A stretch of 64,000 nt of DNA from Thalassospira xianhensis MCCC 1A02616. GTDB taxonomy: Bacteria; Pseudomonadota; Alphaproteobacteria; Rhodospirillales; Thalassospiraceae. The position numbers were made by a program, and so were the translations under genes. The notes beneath the pieces were generated by a model, which searched no databases, was not told the DNA's origin, and was given only the letters and a program-made list of their open reading frames with translations. How positions within the stretch are numbered: position 1 is the first letter of the stretch; each line of letters opens with the position of its first letter. Shown here one piece after another: positions 17,692 to 25,233 of the stretch. Where the stretch lies: assembly GCF_003326475.1 (NCBI RefSeq), contig NZ_JPWA01000027.1:1-64000 (forward strand), in the 5' to 3' direction.

Positions 17692-19569
17692 TTAGCGACG
17701 GCAGGTGTAAAGCAGGGTTTCGCTATGGCGGCCACGCAGTTGAATTTGACCGGCTTTGATCACCCGTTCCGGATTGGAAAGCAGGTCGCGTGTGCTGTCT
17801 GACAGCAGGATGCGCGTGCCAAGCACCTTGTTTTCACGCTCAAGCCGGGATGCGGTATTAACGGCATCGCCGTGCACGGTAAAGGACAGGCGGGCACTTG
17901 CCCCGACATTCCCGGCGATCATACGCCCGGTATTGACCCCACAGCGGCAATGAATGGAAAGTCCGTCAAACTGTTGGGTTTCAACGGCATGCTGAATGGC
18001 AATAGCCGAATCAAGGGCTGCATCGGCATGGTCGTGCAACTCGTCAAAAGCATTGAACACTGCAAGAATGGCATCACCCTGGAACTGGGTGATAATCCCG
18101 CCATGTTCTTCGATGATGTTGGTCGCGCAGTCGAAATAGGCGTTCAGCATTGAAATGATCTGCTGCGGTTCGAGTTCTTCACACAGGGTTGTAAAGCTCT
18201 CGATATCGACAAACAGGACCGTTGCCTCGCACTGCTGGGGCGGGAGGACACCGGAATCGGTTCCCGATGCCAGAAGTTTGCGGGCAATCGATGCCGGCAG
18301 GAATTTACCAAACAGGCTGCTGATCCGTTCGCGATCATGCACGGCCTTGATCATGTGATTGAAGGATCGGGCGGCATCATCATATTCGCGAATGCGGCTG
18401 CCTTTCAGGTCAGGGAAGTCCTGATTTTCGATGCCATCTTCCTCAAACGCACGGGCAGCAGCGGCAAAGCGCCGGATCGGTTTGGTAAAGTGACGGGCAA
18501 TGATTACCGCAACGATGATCGACAGCAGCAGGACCGCACCGCCCATCACAGATGCCAGAACAAGCCGGTTCCATTCGTCATCGAACAGTTCTTCTTCGAA
18601 ATGCAGGCCAATGATGATCGGAGAGAAAGGAGTATCCATCATCTGTTTCGTGACAATCATTGAATAACGACCGTCAAGATCAAGGCCGGAAAGACGAAGG
18701 TTGCTGATTTCGGGGCGTTGTTTGCTTTCATTGCCGATATCGATGGATTCGGATTTTCCAATGTTTGCCAGTACAGGGTCGCCAATATCATTGATCGTCG
18801 GCAAGGGGATCGGACTGCGCGCGATATCAGCGCCATTTACGAGTGCCGATGCGGTGCTATCCCCCCATTCGCGAAGGCGGGGGTGGGCCATCACACGGTT
18901 TCCGGCAATCAGGACAAACGGCACACCGGGCAGGTCTTCGCGCCCGCGGATCAGGCTGTTCGACAGGTTTGAAAGCGACAGATACTGGATGAAGGTGCCA
19001 AGATAACGCCCGTCGGCAAACAGGGGAATCCAGTCGGCAATCACCGTTTGTTTGAAGTAGGGATCCCATCGCGGGAAGCTGGTGTGATTGACGGTTGGCC
19101 CGCGCAAATGCGCCAGTTCCGAGAAAAGCACATCATCAACGGGCAGGGTGCGGCGGATTTCGCGCATATCTTCGGGGTCATAACCGATGAACTGACGATC
19201 CCCCGTGATCAGGCCATAGGCCATCACATCCATTTGGGATGCCGAAAGCGCGCGCATCGCGTTGTTCCAGCCGTATTGGAAGCTTGGATCAAGCGCACCA
19301 CTGGCGACCTGATCGGCGACCCATATGGCCCGTTTACCCACATTGTCCATCCGTTCATGCATGGTGCGCTGGACCGATGTCAGGTCCAGATCGCTTAGCA
19401 TGACCCAAAGATTGCGGGTGTTTTGATAGGCCGCGCCAAGTCCGACATAAAGGGCAATCCCGACACCAAGAATGCTGGTGACAGAAAACCCGGCAAGCAG
19501 AACAGTCAGGACAGAATATCTGCGTTTTTCAGCCAATTTTTTGAAAATTCCCGAACAGAGGCTCCCCAA
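17692..19569 (-). CDS. membrane receptor nucleotide cyclase (Cache-HAMP-class III), copy 2
   Basis: A 625-residue paralogue of the downstream cyclase with the same order: N-terminal helix (SVLTVLLAGFSVTSILGVGIALYVG), periplasmic Cache-like sensor, second helix (LASVMGGAVLLLSIIVAVIIARHF), HAMP (TKPIRRFAAAARAFE) and cyclase domain. It has FVDIESFT and TQFQGDAILAVFNAFDEL, and DAVNTASRLE near the end, so metal and transition-state residues are present while the substrate Lys is again Gln. The sensors differ more than the cyclase domains, suggesting different ligands feeding one output. The only start at the N-terminus is TTG without a good ribosome-binding site; a TTG eleven codons later is an alternative. 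The Lrp gene ends 12 bases upstream, so the genes could be cotranscribed. Confidence 0.86.
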   Translation of the reverse strand: MGSLCSGIFKKLAEKRRYSVLTVLLAGFSVTSILGVGIALYVGLGAAYQNTRNLWVMLSDLDLTSVQRTMHERMDNVGKRAIWVADQVASGALDPSFQYGWNNAMRALSASQMDVMAYGLITGDRQFIGYDPEDMREIRRTLPVDDVLFSELAHLRGPTVNHTSFPRWDPYFKQTVIADWIPLFADGRYLGTFIQYLSLSNLSNSLIRGREDLPGVPFVLIAGNRVMAHPRLREWGDSTASALVNGADIARSPIPLPTINDIGDPVLANIGKSESIDIGNESKQRPEISNLRLSGLDLDGRYSMIVTKQMMDTPFSPIIIGLHFEEELFDDEWNRLVLASVMGGAVLLLSIIVAVIIARHFTKPIRRFAAAARAFEEDGIENQDFPDLKGSRIREYDDAARSFNHMIKAVHDRERISSLFGKFLPASIARKLLASGTDSGVLPPQQCEATVLFVDIESFTTLCEELEPQQIISMLNAYFDCATNIIEEHGGIITQFQGDAILAVFNAFDELHDHADAALDSAIAIQHAVETQQFDGLSIHCRCGVNTGRMIAGNVGASARLSFTVHGDAVNTASRLERENKVLGTRILLSDSTRDLLSNPERVIKAGQIQLRGRHSETLLYTCRR

Positions 19570-19581
19570 CCCGGGGGCAGT

Positions 19582-20019
19582 CTATCGTCTATCAAATTTC
19601 GTGGAAAGGATGATTGAGCTTGCCGTGCGTTTAATTCCGGGCAGAGCCCCGATTTGGTCCAGAACGGTATCGAGTTCCTCGGATGTATCGGCGGCAATTT
19701 CCGCGATCAGGTCATATTCGCCAGAAATCGCAAGGCAGCGAATGCAGTGCGTGATCTTCTGAAGCGCACCAACAACCCCGGCGGACTGTTTCTGTTCGAC
19801 CTGTATCATGACTTCGGCAAGCAGAAGCGATCTGGCTTCTTCGCCAAGCTGCACGGTGTATCCCGTTATGATTTTTGCTTTTTCAAGGCGCTCGAGGCGT
19901 TCCTGAACGGCACTGCGCGACAGATCGACATCGCGGGCAAGTGCCGCAATAGGGATGCGGGCATTTTGTTGCAGCCGGGCGATCAGGCGGCGGTCAATTT
20001 CATCAAGGTTACGTTTCAT
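19582..20019 (-). CDS. Lrp/AsnC-family transcriptional regulator
   Basis: A 145-residue feast/famine regulator. The N-terminal helix-turn-helix is LDEIDRRLIARLQQNARIPIAALARDVDLSRSAVQERLERLEK; the C-terminal RAM ligand-binding domain follows (GEYDLIAEIAADTSEELDTVLDQIGALPG). Such proteins bind amino acids and control their catabolism. It is divergent from the saccharopine-dehydrogenase-like gene across 176 bases with two palindromes, which suggests control of that gene, with an amino acid such as lysine as possible ligand (inference). Confidence 0.92.
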   Translation of the reverse strand: MKRNLDEIDRRLIARLQQNARIPIAALARDVDLSRSAVQERLERLEKAKIITGYTVQLGEEARSLLLAEVMIQVEQKQSAGVVGALQKITHCIRCLAISGEYDLIAEIAADTSEELDTVLDQIGALPGIKRTASSIILSTKFDRR

Positions 20020-20028
20020 CGGAATTGC

Positions 20029-20043
20029 CCGTTATTTTAACGG
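20029..20043. promoter_or_regulatory. candidate Lrp operator 1
   Basis: Perfect palindrome CCGTTA-TTT-TAACGG, starting 10 bases upstream of the Lrp ATG. It shares the CGTTA/TAACG half-site with the palindrome at 20119-20128, pointing to one regulator, most simply the adjacent Lrp protein acting on itself. Confidence 0.55.
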
Positions 20044-20118
20044 TTAAATCATTGGAAATGACAGTATCGCCGGGTTGTAACCGGCAGTCCAGCGGAAGAC
20101 CATCAAGACAGCATAACA

Positions 20119-20128
20119 ATAACGTTAT
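20119..20128. promoter_or_regulatory. candidate Lrp operator 2
   Basis: Palindrome ATAACGTTAT, 68 bases upstream of the saccharopine-dehydrogenase-like start and about 90 bases from operator 1. The same TAACG/CGTTA half-sites recur. Confidence 0.5.
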
Positions 20129-20195
20129 CAGGGCCGTAATAAGGCGGGGCAACGCATCACATGCGGTCACAGCGTCAGAATGGGAGTTTGCTGAA

Positions 20196-21278
20196 ATGAA
20201 AAAAGTTTTGATCCTTGGGGCAGGTAAAATCGGCCGTATTGCCGCGGTTATGTTGAATGAAAGTGGTGCATATGCGGTGACACTGGCAGATTCCAACGGA
20301 CATATGCTTGAAATTTGCGCCAAGGATGGTGCGGCAACGCTGGTAAAAGTCGATGTCACCGACGAGGTCGCATTGACGGACGTTGCCAAAGGCCATGATG
20401 CCATCCTGTCGACCTGTCCGTTTTATCTTAATGTCGCGATTGCACGCGTGGCCCGGGCGGTTGGCGCATCCTATTTCGACGTTACCGAGGATGTCGAAAC
20501 CACCCGTGCGATCCGCGATATCGCCAAGGATGCCGATGGGGCCTTTGTGCCGCAATGTGGTCTGGCACCGGGTTTTATTTCGATTGCAGCCCATGATCTG
20601 TTCAAGCGGTTTGACAGTGTTCAGAACCTGCGTCTTCGTGTCGGTGCCCTGCCGCAAAACCCGACCAACCGGTTGAAATATAACCTGACATGGTCGACGG
20701 ACGGACTGATCAATGAATATCTGAACCCGTGCGAAGCGATCCACAAGGGCAAACGGATCGAGGTTCTGCCGCTGGAAGGATATGAGCGTTTCACCATTGA
20801 TGGCACGGAATATGAAGCGTTCAATACCTCGGGCGGGGTAGGTGCGCTTTGTGACATGCTTGAAGGCAAGGTCGAGAACCTTGATTACAAGACGGTGCGT
20901 TACCCGGGGCATCAGGAAATCCTGAAAATCCTGATCGAAGACCTCGGGCTTGGCAAACGTCCTGATCTGATGAAGGAAATCTTTGAAAAGTCGCTGCCGA
21001 TCACAAGCCAGGACGTGATTGTGATCTTTGCCGATGCCATCGGCACCCGCGATGGCGAACTGTGCGAGGAAAACTTTATCCGCAAGGTTCATGGCACGGT
21101 AATCGGTGGCAGGAACTGGTCGGCGATCCAGATTACGACATCGGCCGGGCTTTGTGCGGTGATGGATATGGTCCTGACCGGGAAGCTGGTGGGCAAGGGA
21201 TATATCCGGCAGGAACAGGTTTCGCTTGATGATTTCCTTGCCAACCGTTTCGGTCGTTACTTCAGCCACGAGGGTTGA
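20196..21278 (+). CDS. saccharopine dehydrogenase-like oxidoreductase
   Basis: A 360-residue NAD(P)-dependent enzyme. It begins MKKVLILGAGKIGRIAAVML, a Rossmann nucleotide-binding motif (GAGKIG), followed by an acidic residue at the end of strand 2 (TLADSN). Mid-protein segments such as YFDVTEDVETTRAIRD and CGLAPGFISIAAHDLF match the saccharopine dehydrogenase / L-lysine dehydrogenase group. It likely acts in lysine or related amino acid conversion in the cytoplasm; the exact reaction is not proven. The frame opens 57 codons earlier, but that part is intergenic-like, and GGAG upstream of the ATG at 20196 with the Rossmann start fixes the call. It is divergent from an Lrp regulator. Confidence 0.87.
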   Translation: MKKVLILGAGKIGRIAAVMLNESGAYAVTLADSNGHMLEICAKDGAATLVKVDVTDEVALTDVAKGHDAILSTCPFYLNVAIARVARAVGASYFDVTEDVETTRAIRDIAKDADGAFVPQCGLAPGFISIAAHDLFKRFDSVQNLRLRVGALPQNPTNRLKYNLTWSTDGLINEYLNPCEAIHKGKRIEVLPLEGYERFTIDGTEYEAFNTSGGVGALCDMLEGKVENLDYKTVRYPGHQEILKILIEDLGLGKRPDLMKEIFEKSLPITSQDVIVIFADAIGTRDGELCEENFIRKVHGTVIGGRNWSAIQITTSAGLCAVMDMVLTGKLVGKGYIRQEQVSLDDFLANRFGRYFSHEG

Positions 21279-21291
21279 TTTATCACCCCCG

Positions 21292-21355
21292 CATCATGCT
21301 TTTTGGCATGATGACAAACTTTGCCACCCGGTCTTGTCAGGCCGGGTGGTTTTTT
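21292..21355 (+). terminator. double hairpin terminator
   Basis: Two consecutive hairpins after the saccharopine-dehydrogenase-like gene. The first is CATCATGC / GCATGATG with a T-rich loop (21292-21313). The second is CCACCCGG / CCGGGTGG (21324-21349) followed directly by T6, a typical intrinsic terminator. Confidence 0.92.
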
Positions 21356-21450
21356 GTGCGTCCTTGCCATAGTCAGGACCCATATTTTGTGGCAAAGACG
21401 TGGTTTGTTAACGCTTGGTCACTATGGTGGCGAATTAAACAAACTCTCGG

Positions 21451-23877
21451 GTGGCGATACGATCCTTGTCTGAACTTGGCGAGATGTTCCGGTTTGCAAT
21501 CGACCTGTTTGAAACGGGTCAACTGGCGGAGGCCGAAAGCGCCTGCCGCAAGATGACGCTTGCCTATCCGCAGGCGGCAGAAGCCATGCATCTGGCCGGT
21601 CTGGTTGCCATGAAACAGGGCAATGGCGATATCGCTGCCGAACGCATGGGCCGGGCTGCAATCGCGGATGCCAACAACGCCGAAATCCAGCATGACCATG
21701 CGCAGGCCCTGAAAGCGGTTGGCAAGCTGCGCGAGGCCGTCGGTGCCTTCAAGCGCGCGATTCGTCTATGCCCCGATTCCCCGGCACTTTACTGCAATAT
21801 TGCCAATACCTATCGCCAGCTTGATGAGCTTGAACTGGCGCATGAAAACTACATGCTGGCCCTTCGGCTGGCGCCCGATGTTGCCGAAATTCATGCCAAT
21901 CTTGGTGCCTGCCAATATGCCATGGGCGATATCGCAGGCGCAGAGGCATCCTGCACAACCGCACTTAAGCTGCGCGACGATATCGTCAATGCGCTGGTTT
22001 TGATGGGGCAGATCAGGCTGGATCAGGGGCGGACGGTTTCCGCATCCGAGCCGCTTTTGCGTGCCCTTGAACTGCAACCGGGACATCAGCGCGCCCTGAC
22101 GGCTTATGGTGATGCGCTTTTCCGGTTGGGGCAGTTTGCCGGTGCGTTGCATTGTCTGCGTCAGGTTCTCGCGCTTGATCCGCAGGATGCTGTTGCCAGA
22201 CGCACGCTGGCACTTTTGTATTTGCGAACCGGGCAGGGGATCGAGGCCATTGGCGCGTTGGAAACCCTTTTGCATGCCAACCCGGAAGACGCCGAACTTC
22301 TTCTGATGATGGGCGAGGCCTTAAGCCTTGCTGGGCGGCATAGCGAAGCCGTGGAAAGGTTTGGTGCCGCAATTGGTGCTGGTGGCGGTGATGATGCTGT
22401 ATTCCGGCTGGCTGTCGAGCTGGCAGAAGAAGGCGATGCGGCATCTGCCCAATCGGTTCTGCAAAACGCAATAGATCGCAAGATTGCCATGGGGGACAAC
22501 ACGGCGCTGTTCAGAACAGCCCGTCGGCTTCTTTTTGCCCCGGTCCCTGCCGATCTGGCGGCCCAGAATGACGAGGTCGTTCGTGATCTTCTGGACGATA
22601 CCCTTGATGATGACGATCTCGACCTTGATCTTGGCCAAAGCGACCTGATTGATCCGATCACCCTGACACGTTTCCCGCCGGTATGGCGTGCAGCCCTTCG
22701 CCCTGAAGGCGATGCGCAATTGCGCGCGGTTGGTCATTACTGGGAACGGCTGGTTTCAGGTTATGACGTGCCCCATGTTGCGGCGCGGACCCGGCCAAAG
22801 GGCGGCAAGGTTCGGCTTGGCGTTGTATCGGCCAATATGCGCGATAACGGTATTGGGCGATGGATTGCGGGGCTTGTCCGTGCGATTGATCGCGACCGGT
22901 TTGATATCACGGTCATCCGACCGCCACTGGGTGAAGATGATATTACTGCCCGTGTCGATGCCGAGGCCGATCTGGTGGTGCCATTGCCGCTTGATCCGTT
23001 GCATTCGGCGCGGGTGATTGCGGGCCTTGACCTTGATGTTTTGCATTATGTCGATCCGCAGGCCGATGCCTATACGATGTTGCTGGCAAGCTGGCGGTTG
23101 GCGCCGTTGCAAATTGCCGGTGGCGGAATTGCCGCGACGACGGGGCTTTCAAACATTGACTGCCACCTGATTGCCGAGGATTGGGAAACAGCGGGCGGTG
23201 AAACCCGCTTTAGCGAGGAACTGATCCGTCTGCCCGGATTGTTTGTCAACGCAACAAGGCCAGATGAGATCACGCTGTCGCCGGGAGATTTGCAGCGCCG
23301 CTGGCGGATTGATCAGGACCGGAATACCTATCTTTGTCCGCAGCCGCTTGATGTTCTGACGGCGGATTTTGATCCGCTGATTGCCGAAATCCTGCGTCTT
23401 GATGAAACCGCCGAACTTCTGCTGATTGCGCCCGAACGCGATAGCTGGGACGCGGCATGGGGGCGGCGGTTTGCGGTCAATTATGCCGATGTGGCCGGAC
23501 GCATGCGCTTTGTCTCGGTTCGCAGCCGTGCCGATCTTCATTCCCTGCTATGTGCGGTGGATGTCGTTCTTGAAAGTCCGGCATGGAATGATGCGATGCT
23601 GGCATTTGATTGTCTTGGCCTTGGTGTGCCGCTGGTAACCCTGCCGGGCAAGGGCGCGCGATCACGGCGCAGCCATACGTGTTATCGCCAGATTTCGGTA
23701 TTTGATTGTGTTGCCTATCATTCCGCCGACTATGTTGAAACCGCGCTGACGCTGGCGATGGATAAACGACGGCGTTCGGTCGTCTCGCAGGCGATCCGCA
23801 ATCGTGCCCATGTTCTGTTCGGCCAGCGGTCTTCTTTTGATTCCTACATGAACTTCCTTGAAGATCGCACGGCTTAA
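21451..23877 (+). CDS. TPR protein with OGT/SPINDLY-like glycosyltransferase domain
   Basis: An 808-residue protein. The first 310 or so residues are TPR repeats (for example AEIQHDHAQALKAVGKLREA and ALYCNIANTYRQLDELELAH). An acidic linker follows (LDDTLDDDDLDLDLG), then a C-terminal domain resembling GT41 O-GlcNAc transferases: KVRLGVVSANMRDNGIGRW, APLQIAGGGIAATTGLSNID, and DVVLESPAWNDAMLAFDCLG with GVPLVTLPG. The His found after the first motif in human OGT is Asn here (RDNGIG), and no obvious equivalent of the UDP-binding Lys is seen, so activity is uncertain. It starts with GTG without a clear ribosome-binding site; a later ATG (residue 12) is possible. It lies before the HlyD/BcsA-like pair, hinting at a role in surface glycans or protein glycosylation. 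Confidence 0.8.
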   Translation: MAIRSLSELGEMFRFAIDLFETGQLAEAESACRKMTLAYPQAAEAMHLAGLVAMKQGNGDIAAERMGRAAIADANNAEIQHDHAQALKAVGKLREAVGAFKRAIRLCPDSPALYCNIANTYRQLDELELAHENYMLALRLAPDVAEIHANLGACQYAMGDIAGAEASCTTALKLRDDIVNALVLMGQIRLDQGRTVSASEPLLRALELQPGHQRALTAYGDALFRLGQFAGALHCLRQVLALDPQDAVARRTLALLYLRTGQGIEAIGALETLLHANPEDAELLLMMGEALSLAGRHSEAVERFGAAIGAGGGDDAVFRLAVELAEEGDAASAQSVLQNAIDRKIAMGDNTALFRTARRLLFAPVPADLAAQNDEVVRDLLDDTLDDDDLDLDLGQSDLIDPITLTRFPPVWRAALRPEGDAQLRAVGHYWERLVSGYDVPHVAARTRPKGGKVRLGVVSANMRDNGIGRWIAGLVRAIDRDRFDITVIRPPLGEDDITARVDAEADLVVPLPLDPLHSARVIAGLDLDVLHYVDPQADAYTMLLASWRLAPLQIAGGGIAATTGLSNIDCHLIAEDWETAGGETRFSEELIRLPGLFVNATRPDEITLSPGDLQRRWRIDQDRNTYLCPQPLDVLTADFDPLIAEILRLDETAELLLIAPERDSWDAAWGRRFAVNYADVAGRMRFVSVRSRADLHSLLCAVDVVLESPAWNDAMLAFDCLGLGVPLVTLPGKGARSRRSHTCYRQISVFDCVAYHSADYVETALTLAMDKRRRSVVSQAIRNRAHVLFGQRSSFDSYMNFLEDRTA

Positions 23878-24009
23878 TATTCGCCTTTTGCGATATGAAT
23901 TTGCCAAAAGTTCCTTGTTTTTCAATCCATAGACTTGAAAACTTCGTACAGCATTCTCAATCTATAAGTGTTGCGCATTGCATCATTCCCCATGGATCGG
24001 AGAGACAGT

Positions 24010-25233
24010 ATGAAGTTCGGTTTGACGCGCGGCCAGATGGTAAGACTGGCTGTCGCCGCCGTAATTATTGTTGTTGCGATATGGCAGCTGGCGCCTCTGA
24101 CTGTTGCTGATATTCGGCCGAACGGTGTTGTTAACGCCAAGCTTGTGACCATTCAGGCACCGATCAGCGGTCAACTTGTGCGCGCCATTCCTGATATTGG
24201 CGAGCCTATAAAAGCGGGCCAGGTTGTAACGCGTATTACTGATGATACCGAACCACAGGCGTTGCTTGCCCAGCTTGACGGTGAAAACCAGTTGCTGCGT
24301 TCGCGAGAAACGGCCTTACTTGAAAAGCTTAATGCGCTGGATGCCCTGAAAACCGAGCTTACCACCCGTGTCAAAGACATGATTTCGGGGTCGCAGCTTA
24401 ACCTGCGTTTTCGTCTTCTGGAGGCCGAAGCACGTCGTAAAAGCTGGCAATCGGTCGTCAAGGAACGTGAACTGACATTGGCACGGCAACGCACCCTGTT
24501 TGGGGATGGTCATGTTGCCCGTGTCCGGGTTGACGAAGCAGAGTCACTTCTGGAACAAGCCCAGCAGGAAGTTGAACGCGCCAAAGCCGATGCCGAGCGA
24601 TTCCGCGAGGAGGGCGAGGCGGTCGGTAAAGGCATTTTTGTCGGTGATGGCCAAAATGATGTCCCCTATTCACAGCAACGTCTTGATGAAGTGGTTCTTG
24701 CAATTGCCGATCTGAATGTGCAGTTGGCAGAAACCCGGGGGCGTATGGGCGCGATTGACCGGCAGTTTCGCGAGGAAACCATGCGGGCGGGCCGACGTGA
24801 GTCGATGCAGGTCCGCAGCCCGATTGACGGCCTTGTCTGGCGTCGAATGGCATCCGAGCTATCAACGGTGACAAAGAATAACGATCTGGCAAAGCTTCTG
24901 GATTGTTCGGCAATTCATATTGAAGTTCCGGTCGATGAAGGCATGTCCGATACGCTGCTGCCCGGAAGCGATGTGAGCGTAAGACTTCAGGGTTCGTCGG
25001 AAATCTATCGCGGAGTTGTGGTTGGTATTCGCGGTACCCGTGCCGTAACACCCGAGCTTGAATATGCGGCTATCCCGCCGCTTTTGAAAAAGGACGAGGT
25101 TCTTCTGGTGGTCGAGATGCCCGAAGCCGACTTTGCCAGCAGCCCGCAAACATTTTGCAATGTGGGGCGCCGCGCCGAAGTGCAGATACCGGGTCGTTTT
25201 GACGGCTGGTTCACCAGCAGTGAGGAAAGCTGA
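24010..25233 (+). CDS. HlyD-like membrane-fusion protein coupled to a glycan synthase
   Basis: A 407-residue inner-membrane-anchored periplasmic adaptor. A helix (MVRLAVAAVIIVVAIWQLAPL) leads to a lipoyl/biotinyl-like half (VVNAKLVTIQAPISGQLVRAIPDIGEPIKAGQVVTRI), a long coiled coil (about residues 90-230), the second lipoyl half (MQVRSPIDGLVWRRM) and a beta-barrel region. GGAG precedes the ATG at 24010; the frame opens 14 codons earlier. Its TGA overlaps the ATG of the synthase gene as TGATG, so the pair is translationally coupled. This arrangement resembles Alg44-type and BgsB-type adaptors that work with a synthase rather than an ABC exporter. No outer-membrane porin is next to it. Confidence 0.85.
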   Translation: MKFGLTRGQMVRLAVAAVIIVVAIWQLAPLTVADIRPNGVVNAKLVTIQAPISGQLVRAIPDIGEPIKAGQVVTRITDDTEPQALLAQLDGENQLLRSRETALLEKLNALDALKTELTTRVKDMISGSQLNLRFRLLEAEARRKSWQSVVKERELTLARQRTLFGDGHVARVRVDEAESLLEQAQQEVERAKADAERFREEGEAVGKGIFVGDGQNDVPYSQQRLDEVVLAIADLNVQLAETRGRMGAIDRQFREETMRAGRRESMQVRSPIDGLVWRRMASELSTVTKNNDLAKLLDCSAIHIEVPVDEGMSDTLLPGSDVSVRLQGSSEIYRGVVVGIRGTRAVTPELEYAAIPPLLKKDEVLLVVEMPEADFASSPQTFCNVGRRAEVQIPGRFDGWFTSSEES

